A stretch of 64,000 nt of DNA from Flavobacterium okayamense (GCF_019702945.1 NZ_AP024749.1:1922001-1986000), one strand, 5' to 3'; positions 34,555-42,735 are shown, counted from the stretch's first letter. Notes: generated from the letters alone by a model not told the origin. Program-made: numbers and translations.

Positions 34555-35244
34555 ATGAAGAAAATATTTTTAGTACTAACATTAATAACAACTATGTTAC
34601 AAGCACAAGAATTAAAACAAGTTCCATCAATTTCAGTTTCTGGTGAAGGAAAAATTAAAGTTATTCCAGATGAAGCAATTATCACACTTGGTGTTCAAAA
34701 TAACGGAAAAGATGCTACAGAAGTAAAGAAAAAAAATGACGATACTGTTGATGCTGTTTTGAAAGTGATTAAAAAACATGGAATTGCTAAAACCGATTAT
34801 CAAACAGAAAGAGTTTCATTGTATAAAAACTACGATTATAATGCAAAGAAGTATTCGTTTCAAGCATCACAAACTATAAGTATTTATTTAAAAGATTTAA
34901 AAAAATACGATGCTTTAATAATGGATTTAGTAGAATCTGGAATAAACAATATAAACGGAGTAGATTTTAAATCGTCTAAGATTAAAGAATTAGAAGCGCA
35001 AGCTAGGAGAGAAGCCATTTTAGACGCCAAAAAGAAAGCCGAAGATTATGTTTCAGTTTTAAATCAGAAAGTAGGTAAGGCAATTACAATTTCAGATAAT
35101 TCAAGAACAAATTATCCACAACCAATGTATAAAACGTATGCGATGGCTGCTGATTCTGAAGGAGTAGGAATGAATAGAGAAACTTTAGCTATCGGTGAAA
35201 TAGAAATTATTTCTAATGTTTCTGTTGTTTTTGAAATGGAGTAA
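34555..35244 (+). CDS. SIMPL-domain (DUF541) periplasmic protein
   Basis: 229 aa with a signal peptide (MKKIFLVLTLITTMLQAQ) and the SIMPL/DUF541 domain. It opens VPSISVSGEGKIKVIPDEA and has QTERVSLYKNYDY, SGINNINGVDFKSSK, AILDAKKKAEDYVSVL and a final beta strand (VSVVFEME). Known members are periplasmic or surface proteins with no established enzyme activity. It is followed 7 bp later by a 209-aa secreted gene. Confidence 0.9.
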   Translation: MKKIFLVLTLITTMLQAQELKQVPSISVSGEGKIKVIPDEAIITLGVQNNGKDATEVKKKNDDTVDAVLKVIKKHGIAKTDYQTERVSLYKNYDYNAKKYSFQASQTISIYLKDLKKYDALIMDLVESGINNINGVDFKSSKIKELEAQARREAILDAKKKAEDYVSVLNQKVGKAITISDNSRTNYPQPMYKTYAMAADSEGVGMNRETLAIGEIEIISNVSVVFEME

Positions 35245-35251
35245 TTGAATA

Positions 35252-35881
35252 ATGAAAGGCATTTTAATAATTATAGTTGTTTTTTTAAGTTTCTTTTCGT
35301 TTAGTCAAGAAATTCCTAAAGCAGTTTATGAAATATCTTTAATAAGTAGACCTCAAAAACTAATTTTAAATGAATATGAATATGAAAAATTTGAAGGTTT
35401 GATAATTACTGAAATAACTAAAGGAACAGGTAATCCAAATTTTCTTCAACGATTTTGGAAAAAAATATGGAAAATTGATAATGAGGAATTGGTTTTACAT
35501 AGTAAAATTAATAATAATACAACAAAAGAACTTATTTTAAAACTTAGAGAAGAAGGTATCGAAACCCTTGAAGATTGTTTAAATGACGAAGAATGTAGTA
35601 AGATTGGATTTTTAGATGGCGGCACAGTTACTTTTAAAGTGAAAATAGATGAAATTGATAGATTAGTTGGATTTGAGGAGATTTATCCTTTAACTGAAAA
35701 TAACAAAGAAAAGAATCAATTAAGATTTAAAGCTCAAAAATTATTGACAATTTTATACAATGATATTGATTTAAATAAAGAATTTTTAAATTTATTTAAA
35801 GAATTACCAAAACGAAAGTATCATTGGTATCAAGCTAGTGGTAGTAATATTGTAACAATAACTAATAGAAATATAAAGTAA
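35252..35881 (+). CDS. Secreted protein of unknown function
   Basis: 209 aa with a signal peptide (MKGILIIIVVFLSFFSFSQ). The mature part is Glu/Lys/Asn-rich and includes KLREEGIETLEDCLNDEEC and FLDGGTVTFKVKIDEIDRLV. No domain is recognised. It is probably cotranscribed with the SIMPL gene (7-bp gap) and is followed by a terminator. Confidence 0.6.
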   Translation: MKGILIIIVVFLSFFSFSQEIPKAVYEISLISRPQKLILNEYEYEKFEGLIITEITKGTGNPNFLQRFWKKIWKIDNEELVLHSKINNNTTKELILKLREEGIETLEDCLNDEECSKIGFLDGGTVTFKVKIDEIDRLVGFEEIYPLTENNKEKNQLRFKAQKLLTILYNDIDLNKEFLNLFKELPKRKYHWYQASGSNIVTITNRNIK

Positions 35882-35910
35882 AAAGCTCAAGTAATAACTT
35901 GAGCTTTTTT
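35880..35910. terminator. Intrinsic terminator after the SIMPL operon
   Basis: The stem AAAAGCTCAAGT/ACTTGAGCTTTT has a four-base loop (AATA) and a T-run. Confidence 0.88.
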
Positions 35911-35915
35911 ATGTC

Positions 35916-35934
35916 TTGTGGGGAGAGCAGGATT
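35916..35934. repeat. 19-bp copy of the tRNA-Tyr 3' end
   Basis: TTGTGGGGAGAGCAGGATT is identical to 36031-36049, which covers the acceptor and T-arm 3' strand of tRNA-Tyr plus flank. The two copies are 115 bp apart in the same orientation. Partial tRNA 3' ends of this kind are the typical footprint of integration by tyrosine recombinases, but no integrase is nearby. Confidence 0.7.
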
Positions 35935-36033
35935 AACTACGTTCATCCCGAGTAAGATGAATCTTACTCAAATAAAAAATCCCAAAACATTTATAAAAGT
36001 AAACTTTTAACATATTCTGAGATTTTTTCTTTG
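35935..36033. other. Non-coding interval between the tRNA 3'-end copy and tRNA-Tyr
   Basis: No open frame is worth calling. It holds a short perfect inverted repeat (GAGTAAGATGAATCTTACTC, 35950-35969) and A/T-rich DNA ending in a T-run (AGATTTTTTC) that could serve transcription on either strand. Confidence 0.5.
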
Positions 36034-36115
<82 letters not shown>

Positions 36116-36229
36116 AGCCTTTACTTATCTTGTAAGCGGTTGCAAATATAGAATTGTTTTTATTACAAAACAATCAATTTTTTACAATTTTTACACCTTT
36201 TTTGTAAGTTGTTGGTTATGAAAAAAATA
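36116..36229. other. A/T-rich spacer upstream of tRNA-Tyr
   Basis: No gene is visible. It must contain the minus-strand promoter of tRNA-Tyr; TTTGCAACCGCTTACAAG on the minus strand lies close before the tRNA, but I see no unambiguous consensus. Confidence 0.4.
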
Positions 36230-36252
36230 AAAACTCCCAATGGGGAGTTTTA
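36230..36252. terminator. Terminator downstream of the TlpA/DUF4369 gene
   Basis: The stem AAAACTCCC/GGGAGTTTT has a four-base loop (AATG). Usable on the minus strand after 36278 and on the plus strand. Confidence 0.75.
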
Positions 36253-36277
36253 ATATATTTAAATTGAAAAAAATAGA

Positions 36278-37396
36278 TTATTTATTCAATAATTCTTCAA
36301 CTTTAGCTTTTAATTCTGCACCTCTTAAGTCTCTTGCAACAATAACACCATTTGCATCTAAAATAAAAGTAGCAGGTATAGCTTTTACATTATACATTTC
36401 TGCAATTGGATCTTGCCAAAACTTTAAATTTGAAACATGGTTCCAATTTAGACCATCTTTTTCTATCGCTTCTTTCCACTTTGCATCATCTTTATCTAAA
36501 GAAACGCCAATAATGTTTAAACCTTTTTCATGTAATTCGTTATACATAGCAACTACATTAGGATTTTCCATACGACAAGGTCCACACCAAGAAGCCCAAA
36601 AATCAATAATAGTTACTTTTCCTAATGATTCTTTTAACGAAATTGTTTTACCATCTGGAGAAGGAGCTGAAAAATCAGGGGCTTTTTGTCCAACTTCTAC
36701 TGAAGTAATAGCGTCTATTAGTTTTTTAACACGTTTACCGCTTTTTGAATTTTTTACATTATCGGTTAAACTGTTAAAATATGTTTGAATTTTAGACACC
36801 TCTAAAGATTGTTGATTTATAAAGTTTTCAACTAATAAAGCCGATAAAATTGCATTGTTGTTTTTTGAAACAAAATCTTCAGAAAAAGTATTTAATTCAT
36901 TTTGAAAAGCATCATGTTTTTCCATTATAGCATTTATGGTAACGGTATCTTTATTTTGTTGCGCTTCTCTCATTTTTTGTAAATTTTCTTTTTGAAATTT
37001 TACTAACTTTTCACCAACTTCATTGGACTTTTTATTGAAATCTGAAAGTAAATCGTTGTTATAAGTTCCTGTTACAGTTGACTTGTAAACGCTATCTTTA
37101 ACATAGTTAACATTAATATTCCCTTCTTCCAAGAAAAAAGGCATTGAACCATCCATGTCAAATTTAATATATGCTAAATCAACATCTTTAACTTCTCCTT
37201 TAAATTCAAATTTCCCATTGGTAACAACAGCCGTATCAATTGAAGTTGGTACATTTTTTTCATCCATAATTTGGATAAAAACTTTTTTACCATTTTCTAT
37301 ACCATTAGCTGTACCAGAAATATCATAACCATTTTTTGTTTGGTTACAAGAAATAATAACTATTGCAAGAGCAATCGTACTTAATAATTTTTTCAT
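36278..37396 (-). CDS. TlpA-family thiol-disulfide reductase lipoprotein with DUF4369 domain
   Basis: 372 aa. It has a lipoprotein signal (IALAIVIISC, lipid Cys17), then a DUF4369-type beta domain (about 22-120: GYDISGTANGIENGKKVFI), a helical linker rich in Lys/Gln (125-215) and a thioredoxin-like domain (about 235-372) with WASWCGPC (Cys271/Cys274). FILDANGVIVARDLRG is the conserved second half. It is a periplasmic or outer-membrane-anchored disulfide reductase of the ResA/TlpA type, common in Bacteroidota. It is a single-gene unit. Confidence 0.88.
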   Translation of the reverse strand: MKKLLSTIALAIVIISCNQTKNGYDISGTANGIENGKKVFIQIMDEKNVPTSIDTAVVTNGKFEFKGEVKDVDLAYIKFDMDGSMPFFLEEGNINVNYVKDSVYKSTVTGTYNNDLLSDFNKKSNEVGEKLVKFQKENLQKMREAQQNKDTVTINAIMEKHDAFQNELNTFSEDFVSKNNNAILSALLVENFINQQSLEVSKIQTYFNSLTDNVKNSKSGKRVKKLIDAITSVEVGQKAPDFSAPSPDGKTISLKESLGKVTIIDFWASWCGPCRMENPNVVAMYNELHEKGLNIIGVSLDKDDAKWKEAIEKDGLNWNHVSNLKFWQDPIAEMYNVKAIPATFILDANGVIVARDLRGAELKAKVEELLNK

Positions 37397-37474
37397 TCTA
37401 TTGTTTTAATTAGTTACAAAAATATTTAAAAAAAACACTTTTAAAAATGTATTTATTATTAATTTTTTCATAAA

Positions 37475-37501
37475 AAAATCAGACACTAAGGTCTGATTTT
37501 A
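37475..37501. terminator. Intrinsic terminator after the dioxygenase gene
   Basis: The stem AAAATCAGAC/GTCTGATTTT has a six-base loop (ACTAAG). Confidence 0.8.
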
Positions 37502-37522
37502 AATTATCAATTAAAATTTATA

Positions 37523-38932
37523 TTATTTTAAAGTTGAAGGACAAACATAATTTGTGAGTGGAATATTAGTATTTCTAATTCCTGACATACCTTTTTCAAC
37601 ATTTATCATATTATGATAACCTCTAGCTTTCATAATAGATGCCCAAATTACTGAACGATAACCACCTGCACAATGCACATAAAATGTATCTTCTTTTGGT
37701 ATTTCAGCTAAATGGTCATTTATATAATCTAAAGGAATGTTTGTAGCTTTTTCAACTCTTTCTGCAGTAAACTCTCCTGGTCTTCTTGCATCTATTACTG
37801 TCGCTTTTTCATAATTTTTAGCAAATTCTTCCGGAGAAACTGAATTTATAGAATCGGTTTCAAAACCAGCTTCTTTCCAAGCTTGTAATCCACCGTTTAA
37901 ATATCCTAAAGTATTATCAAATCCAACACGAGATAAACGAGTGATTGTTTCTTCTTCTTTACCTTCAGGAATTACCAGTAAGATTGGTTGTTTAACATCT
38001 TTTATCAGCGCACCAACCCATGGAGCAAATTGCCCGTGTAATCCAATAAAAATTGATCCTGGAATATGTTCTTTAACGAAATCATTTTCATGACGAACAT
38101 CTACAATTAGAGCTTCGGTTTGATTTGCTACGGCTTCAAACTCCTTTGGAGTTAATGGTTTGTTACCTTGCGCCATAACATCTTCAAGGCTTTCATATCC
38201 TTGAATATTCATCAATACATTTTGAGGGAAATAGGCTGGAGGAGGCGTTAACCCATCTAATAATTCTGTTTTAAACTCTTCCAAAGTCATATCTGCACGA
38301 AGTGCGTAATTTGTTTTTTTCTGGTTGCCTAAAGTATCAGTTGTTTCTTTACTCATATTTTTTCCACAAGCACTACCAGCTCCATGATTTGGATAAACTA
38401 TTAAATCATCTGAAAGAGGCATAATTTTATTACGCAAAGAGTAATAAAGTTTTTCAGCTAAGACATCTTGCGTTAAGTCTTCAACAAGTTTTTGAGCTAA
38501 ATCAGGACGACCAACATCTCCAATGAATAAAGTATCACCAGTGATAATACCATGTTGTTTGCCATTTTCATCAATTAATAAGTAAGTTGTACTTTCTAAT
38601 GTGTGTCCCGGTGTATGAATGGTTTTAATGGTATAGTTTCCGATTTTAAATTCTTGTCCATCTTCAGCAACAATACAATCAAAATTAGGCTTAGCTGTTG
38701 GTCCATAAACAATTTGAGCTCCAGTTTTTTTGGCTAAATCTAAATGTCCTGAAACAAAATCTGCATGAAAATGCGTTTCAAATATGTATTTAATTTTAGC
38801 GTTATCTTTTTCGGCTCTATCAATATAGGGTTGTACTTCTCGTAAGGGGTCAAAAATTGCTACTTCACCATTATTTTCAATATAGTATGCTGCATGAGCA
38901 ATACATCCTGTATATATTTGTTCTACTTTCAT
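37523..38932 (-). CDS. Persulfide dioxygenase-rhodanese fusion protein
   Basis: 469 aa. The N-terminal MBL-fold domain (about 1-245) has THFHADFVSGH, with His54, His56, Asp58 and His63, and GDTLFIGDVGRPDL. This matches ETHE1-type dioxygenases that oxidise glutathione-like persulfide to sulfite. Two rhodanese domains follow. The first (about 265-360) lacks a catalytic Cys where it should be (LVIPEGKEE). The second (about 370-460) has Cys421 in HCAGGYRSVIW. The protein should detoxify persulfide made by the neighbouring SQR and handle sulfane sulfur. A conserved operator lies just upstream. Confidence 0.88.
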   Translation of the reverse strand: MKVEQIYTGCIAHAAYYIENNGEVAIFDPLREVQPYIDRAEKDNAKIKYIFETHFHADFVSGHLDLAKKTGAQIVYGPTAKPNFDCIVAEDGQEFKIGNYTIKTIHTPGHTLESTTYLLIDENGKQHGIITGDTLFIGDVGRPDLAQKLVEDLTQDVLAEKLYYSLRNKIMPLSDDLIVYPNHGAGSACGKNMSKETTDTLGNQKKTNYALRADMTLEEFKTELLDGLTPPPAYFPQNVLMNIQGYESLEDVMAQGNKPLTPKEFEAVANQTEALIVDVRHENDFVKEHIPGSIFIGLHGQFAPWVGALIKDVKQPILLVIPEGKEEETITRLSRVGFDNTLGYLNGGLQAWKEAGFETDSINSVSPEEFAKNYEKATVIDARRPGEFTAERVEKATNIPLDYINDHLAEIPKEDTFYVHCAGGYRSVIWASIMKARGYHNMINVEKGMSGIRNTNIPLTNYVCPSTLK

Positions 38933-38952
38933 ATTTATTTTTTTTATTGATT

Positions 38953-38961
38953 GTAAAATTA
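38953..38961 (-). promoter_or_regulatory. -7-like element of the dioxygenase promoter
   Basis: Minus-strand TAATTTTAC, 20 bp before the ATG. The identical nine bases stand ahead of sqr at 41727-41735, in both cases 21-22 bp from a GTAAC-N4-GTTAC palindrome. Confidence 0.5.
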
Positions 38962-38983
38962 AGTTGTGTTTATTTAAAATATA

Positions 38984-38997
38984 GTAACTTATGTTAC
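38984..38997. promoter_or_regulatory. Inverted-repeat operator ahead of the dioxygenase gene
   Basis: GTAAC-TTAT-GTTAC, the same arms as the sqr operator. It contains the stop codon of the TauE/SafE gene (38994-38996). Its centre lies about 43 bp before the inferred start of transcription, the position expected for a class II Crp/Fnr activator. Confidence 0.6.
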
Positions 38998-39782
38998 ATT
39001 AACTCTTTATAAAGAATTATAAAAGCCATTATAAGTACAAAATAAGCAAACCCTTTTTTTAATTGATTTTCGTTGATGTATTTGTTTAAATAAGTTCCTA
39101 TAAAAATTCCAACAATTGAAATTGAAGTAAAGCTGAGTAAAAATAACCAATTTATCTCTAAATTTTGAATATCGCCTATAAATCCTATCAATGAATTCAT
39201 AGCAATTATTAATAGTGATGTTCCAACTGCTTTTTTCATTGGGAGTTTTGCAAATAATACTAATGAAGGAATTATTAAAAATCCGCCACCTGCTCCAACA
39301 AGCCCTATTACTATCCCGATAAAGAATGTTTGAATAATTAAAATTGTTGTTGATGCCTCTTTTTCTGCAATTTCTGCAACTTCAATTTTTTTCTTTTTTA
39401 GCATTGACATTGCAGCTAAAAACATAATTATTGCGAAGAAGAGCATCAAAAAAGTTCCTTTATAAACGGTAAAATTTCCAATTTTAAGTATTTCATCAGG
39501 AATTATAGGAACCAAAAAGCTTCTTGTCAAATAAACTCCAATGAATGATGGTATGGCAAATAAAAAACCTTTTTTAATATCGACTAAACCTTTTCTAAAA
39601 TTTTGAAAGGCTCCAAAAATAGAAGTAGTTCCTACAATAAATAAAGAATAACCTGTCGCAACAACTGGATTCAATAGCATTATATAAACTAAAATAGGAA
39701 CTGTTAACATTGAACCGCCACCGCCAGTTAGACCAAGTACTAGTCCAATTAATAAAGCTCCTATATAACCAAATATTTCCAT
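38994..39782 (-). CDS. TauE/SafE-family sulfite or sulfur-anion exporter
   Basis: 262 aa, eight hydrophobic helices with the family repeats LVLGLTGGGGSMLTVPILVY (N-terminal half) and VIGLVGAGGGFLIIPSLVLF (C-terminal half). The paired GGGGS/GAGGGF motifs are the TauE/SafE signature. Family members move sulfite, thiosulfate or sulfoacetate. In this cluster it probably exports sulfite made by the dioxygenase, which is inference. Its ATG overlaps the stop region of the Crp/Fnr gene (shared base at 39782). Confidence 0.88.
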   Translation of the reverse strand: MEIFGYIGALLIGLVLGLTGGGGSMLTVPILVYIMLLNPVVATGYSLFIVGTTSIFGAFQNFRKGLVDIKKGFLFAIPSFIGVYLTRSFLVPIIPDEILKIGNFTVYKGTFLMLFFAIIMFLAAMSMLKKKKIEVAEIAEKEASTTILIIQTFFIGIVIGLVGAGGGFLIIPSLVLFAKLPMKKAVGTSLLIIAMNSLIGFIGDIQNLEINWLFLLSFTSISIVGIFIGTYLNKYINENQLKKGFAYFVLIMAFIILYKELM

Positions 39783-40414
39783 TAAAATTCTAAGACTTCA
39801 ATTTTGTTCCTATGTAATTTAATTTTGCCTTGTAATTCTAAACTTTTTAATAGACGTGAAATAACTACACGGGAAGTATGTAATTCGTAAGCAATTTGTT
39901 GGTGTGTATTGTGAATTTCAGTATCACCTAAAACCTTTGCTTTGTCTGTTAGATATTTAAACAAACGTTCGTCTAAATTCATAAAAGCTAAAGTATCAAT
40001 AGCTTCCAGCATTTCTTTTAAGCGAATATTGTAACTATCAAAAACGAAATTTCTCCACGTTTTGTATTTTGTTAACCATTCTTCCATTTTTTCAACCGGA
40101 ATCATTAAAAGTGAACCATCAGTTTCTGCAATGGCACGAATTTTACTTTTAGATTGTCCCATACAACATGTTAATGTCATAGCACATGTATCACCTCTTT
40201 CTAAAAAATATAATAATAGTTCATCTCCATTATCGTCTTCTCTAAGAATTTTTATTGCTCCATTTAAAAGCAATGGCATCATTTTTATATAATCGCCAAT
40301 TTCGATTAAATAATCATCGGCTTTAAATTCTCTATAAGTTGCTACCGATGCAATTTCATCTATCAGGGCTTCTTCAAATATATAACCGTAGGCTTCTTTT
40401 AAAATGTCTTTCAT
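39782..40414 (-). CDS. Crp/Fnr-family transcriptional regulator
   Basis: 210 aa: a cyclic-nucleotide-binding fold (about 15-135) and a C-terminal winged HTH (about 165-205: THQQIAYELHTSRVVISRLL). The sensor part carries Cys77, Cys83 and Cys84 (DTCAMTLTCCMGQSKS) at a surface loop, suggesting thiol or persulfide sensing. It has no Fnr-type N-terminal Fe-S cysteines. It is the obvious candidate to bind the palindromes ahead of sqr and the dioxygenase. It is encoded just downstream of sqr (41-bp gap). Confidence 0.9.
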   Translation of the reverse strand: MKDILKEAYGYIFEEALIDEIASVATYREFKADDYLIEIGDYIKMMPLLLNGAIKILREDDNGDELLLYFLERGDTCAMTLTCCMGQSKSKIRAIAETDGSLLMIPVEKMEEWLTKYKTWRNFVFDSYNIRLKEMLEAIDTLAFMNLDERLFKYLTDKAKVLGDTEIHNTHQQIAYELHTSRVVISRLLKSLELQGKIKLHRNKIEVLEF

Positions 40415-40455
40415 TTTTGTTTTTTTGTAAAGATACTTCTATTTGAAGTTTTGAA

Positions 40456-41697
40456 CTACATTTTTCCTTTTAACATTTTTTTCCAATATAAGTAAGGTAA
40501 TCCATATTTTTTTAGAATCCACATACTCCAATTTTCTTTAGTAGTATCTACAAATTTTGATAAAAACGGATCGGAATCTCTTACATTATCGTATTTAAAT
40601 TCGGCCAAAACCATTTTTCCATAACCAGTTACAAGTGGACATGAAGAATAACCTTCATAAACAGAATGACCTAGTTTGTTTTCTTTTATCATTGTAAGAA
40701 TATTATCTACAACTACAGGGGCTTGTTTTCTAATTGCCGCACCCGTTTTTGCAGTAGGTAAAGCAGCAACATCTCCTAGACCAAAGACATTTCTGTATTT
40801 TAAATGTTGTAAAGTAGTAATATCAACATCTAACCATTTTTGAGCATTTACCAAACTTGAATTTCTAATAAAATTCGGAGCCATTTGTGGTGGTGCTAAA
40901 TGAAGAATATCAAAAGGCATTACGATTTCACTTTCTCCATGAAATTCTTCGTTTAGAACGTTTCCTTCATTAATAACACATTGATTTTCTTCGGGAGCTA
41001 CACTTTTAAAATAAACTAATTTCTTTTCGCCATCAATTTTTACTGGAGCATAATGCGGTTTAAAGTGAATTCCGTATCTAAAAATTACTTCCATTAAAGT
41101 TTTCGCAAATTCTTTAACCCCAAAAATTACTGAACCAGGCGTAGCGAAAACTACCTCGGCATTAATTTTATTTTTTCTAAAATAATCGGCAGCTAAATAA
41201 GCAATTTTTTGAGGTGCGCCTCCACATTTAATAGGGGTTGTTGGTTGTGTAAAAACAGCATTTCCGCTTTTAAAATTTTTAATGCATTGCCAAGTGTAAT
41301 TAGGATCTGTATAATTACTACAAACGCCATTTTTACCTAAATTTTCCTTTAATCCTTCAATTCCGTCTAAATCATAAACTAAACCAGGTGATAATACTAA
41401 ATAATCATAGTTTAAAGTTCCAGATTTTTCGGTAGTTAATTGATTTTGCTCAGGTTCCAAAGCAACTACTTTGTCTTTTATCCATTTAACACCTTTTGGC
41501 ATAACACTAGCCATCGATTTTTTAGTTTTTGCAAAATCAAATGTTCCACCACCAACTAATGTCCAAGCAGGCTGGTAATAATGATTTTCAGAAGGTTCAA
41601 TAATAGCAATGTCTAAATTTTTATTTTTTCGAAGTAACTGTGCAGCTGTCATAATTCCGCCAGTTCCACCTCCAACTATAATAATTTGATGTTTCAT
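40456..41697 (-). CDS. sqr: Sulfide:quinone oxidoreductase
   Basis: Called as 413 aa from the ATG at 41697 (MKHQIIIVGGGTGG). The open frame extends 22 codons further, but that extra part is low-complexity and overlaps the promoter. A FAD-binding GxGxxG is at 9-14. Cys126, Cys158 (KCGGAPQK) and Cys353 (SSCPLV) are the candidate redox cysteines of the SQR group. SQR oxidises sulfide to sulfane sulfur and reduces quinone at the inner membrane. The neighbours for persulfide oxidation and export make this assignment strong. Confidence 0.92.
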   Translation of the reverse strand: MKHQIIIVGGGTGGIMTAAQLLRKNKNLDIAIIEPSENHYYQPAWTLVGGGTFDFAKTKKSMASVMPKGVKWIKDKVVALEPEQNQLTTEKSGTLNYDYLVLSPGLVYDLDGIEGLKENLGKNGVCSNYTDPNYTWQCIKNFKSGNAVFTQPTTPIKCGGAPQKIAYLAADYFRKNKINAEVVFATPGSVIFGVKEFAKTLMEVIFRYGIHFKPHYAPVKIDGEKKLVYFKSVAPEENQCVINEGNVLNEEFHGESEIVMPFDILHLAPPQMAPNFIRNSSLVNAQKWLDVDITTLQHLKYRNVFGLGDVAALPTAKTGAAIRKQAPVVVDNILTMIKENKLGHSVYEGYSSCPLVTGYGKMVLAEFKYDNVRDSDPFLSKFVDTTKENWSMWILKKYGLPYLYWKKMLKGKM

Positions 41698-41726
41698 AAT
41701 TTCGATTTTTTGGATAGTTAGTTTAT

Positions 41727-41735
41727 GTAAAATTA
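41727..41735 (-). promoter_or_regulatory. -7-like element of the sqr promoter
   Basis: Minus-strand TAATTTTAC, with 21 bp between it and the operator, and 29 bp between it and the sqr ATG. It deviates from TAnnTTTG at its last base, as expected for an activator-dependent promoter. Confidence 0.45.
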
Positions 41736-41756
41736 GTAGAACCAGTAAATTTTGAT

Positions 41757-41770
41757 GTAACATTTGTTAC
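41757..41770. promoter_or_regulatory. Inverted-repeat operator ahead of sqr
   Basis: GTAAC-ATTT-GTTAC, the same arms as at 38984-38997. It lies 60-73 bp before the sqr ATG and centres about 42 bp upstream of the inferred start of transcription. It could also act on the divergent gene at 41840. Confidence 0.6.
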
Positions 41771-41811
41771 TTAGAAGATTATGAATTTTAAAAAAACTAT
41801 TTTAATTATGT

Positions 41812-41819
41812 TATTTTTG
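41812..41819 (+). promoter_or_regulatory. -7 element for the divergent 180-aa gene
   Basis: TATTTTTG ends 20 bp before the TTG start at 41840. No matching TTTG is present at the usual upstream distance. Confidence 0.4.
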
Positions 41820-41839
41820 TTTAAAAATAAAATCACAAT

Positions 41840-42382
41840 TTGGAGCACAAAAAATATAACCGATTTAATTTTTACAAACATACATTTTGTGAATTCCAAG
41901 AAGTTTTACAAGATTCTATTAAAGGATTAAAGTTAGCTTATACAAGTAAATCGGGGAGTAGTTATTATTTTACAGATAAAGGTGTTTATAGAGTTTCAAA
42001 TCACTGGGGAAGAGCTGCGAATTGTAGATGGCGATTAATTTCTAAAGAAGAAAAAGTAAATCAATACCAGCGAATTGGCTATGCAAAATGGACTGATTTT
42101 TATCCGAATAATGAAACGGAAAACTTGTTTTACATTGAAGTCAATTGGAAAGCAAAGTCAGTTATTTTTCAGCACAAGAAGAATCCAAATTTTAATAACG
42201 AAGTCTTAAGAAATGCATCTGATACTGCAAAGAGAATAAAACAAATTAAAGATGTTTTAAAAGACGATTCTTGGACGAAATACTTAGAGTTTAATGATTT
42301 AGAAGCAGTGAGAAAAAATATTTGTAACCAACTAATAGCTACTAATAAAAGCTTAATCGAAATTAAACAACATTACAAATAA
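41840..42382 (+). CDS. Protein of unknown function, TTG start
   Basis: 180 aa from a TTG. The product has no internal Met that could serve instead, and nearby upstream ATGs are out of frame. It looks soluble and basic, with SGSSYYFTDKGVYRVSNHWG, NCRWRLISKEEK and a helical C-terminal end (ANKSLIEIKQHYK-like). No domain is recognised. It is divergent from sqr, so its promoter shares the sqr operator region. Two small genes follow it with no real gap, suggesting an operon of three. Confidence 0.6.
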   Translation: MEHKKYNRFNFYKHTFCEFQEVLQDSIKGLKLAYTSKSGSSYYFTDKGVYRVSNHWGRAANCRWRLISKEEKVNQYQRIGYAKWTDFYPNNETENLFYIEVNWKAKSVIFQHKKNPNFNNEVLRNASDTAKRIKQIKDVLKDDSWTKYLEFNDLEAVRKNICNQLIATNKSLIEIKQHYK

Positions 42383-42383
42383 T

Positions 42384-42533
42384 ATGGGAAGGAGAAATGA
42401 AACCAATCGCTTAGCTCATAAAAAGAAAGTTGATAATAAAAAACGAAAAGAGCAAGAAGCTAAAAATTCACTTAAAGAAAAGAGAAAAGCAATTTTAAAT
42501 AAAATGAATAAAGAACAAACAAATGAATCTTAA
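42384..42533 (+). CDS. 49-aa highly basic protein
   Basis: ATG at 42384, one base after the previous stop, with TAA at 42531-42533. The sequence starts MGRRNETNRLAHKKKVDNKK and continues as an almost pure Lys/Arg/Glu helix, like a nucleic-acid- or ribosome-associated microprotein. The last codons overlap the next gene's start at 42523. No family is assigned. Its close packing between two genes supports translation. Confidence 0.5.
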   Translation: MGRRNETNRLAHKKKVDNKKRKEQEAKNSLKEKRKAILNKMNKEQTNES

Positions 42534-42735
42534 TTTGATATTTGATATTTTAAAAAATGAAATCCAAGAAATTATTGATGCTTTAGCATTAAAGAATCAC
42601 GATTTGGCTGAAGAAAAAGTAATTAAATTATCCGAAAAAATAGCCGATTTGATTGATAATACTACAAATGAAGATTTTTTAAGAGAAATAAGTAAATATC
42701 AAATTTTATTAGAACACCTTAAAAGTAAATTATAG
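42523..42735 (+). CDS. Small acidic protein of unknown function
   Basis: 70 aa, all-helical in character (LIFDILKNEIQEIIDALALK, LSEKIADLIDNTTNEDFLRE), without signal peptide or membrane helix. The start overlaps the end of the 49-aa gene by 11 bases. A small acidic partner next to a small basic one resembles paired genes, but there is no further evidence of interaction. Confidence 0.5.
   Translation: MNLNLIFDILKNEIQEIIDALALKNHDLAEEKVIKLSEKIADLIDNTTNEDFLREISKYQILLEHLKSKL

Noticed and set aside
35950..35969. Hairpin GAGTAAGAT-GA-ATCTTACTC as a terminator or small RNA
   Set aside because: It has a two-base loop and no T-run immediately after it, so it does not fit an intrinsic terminator. I saw no transcript feature around it.
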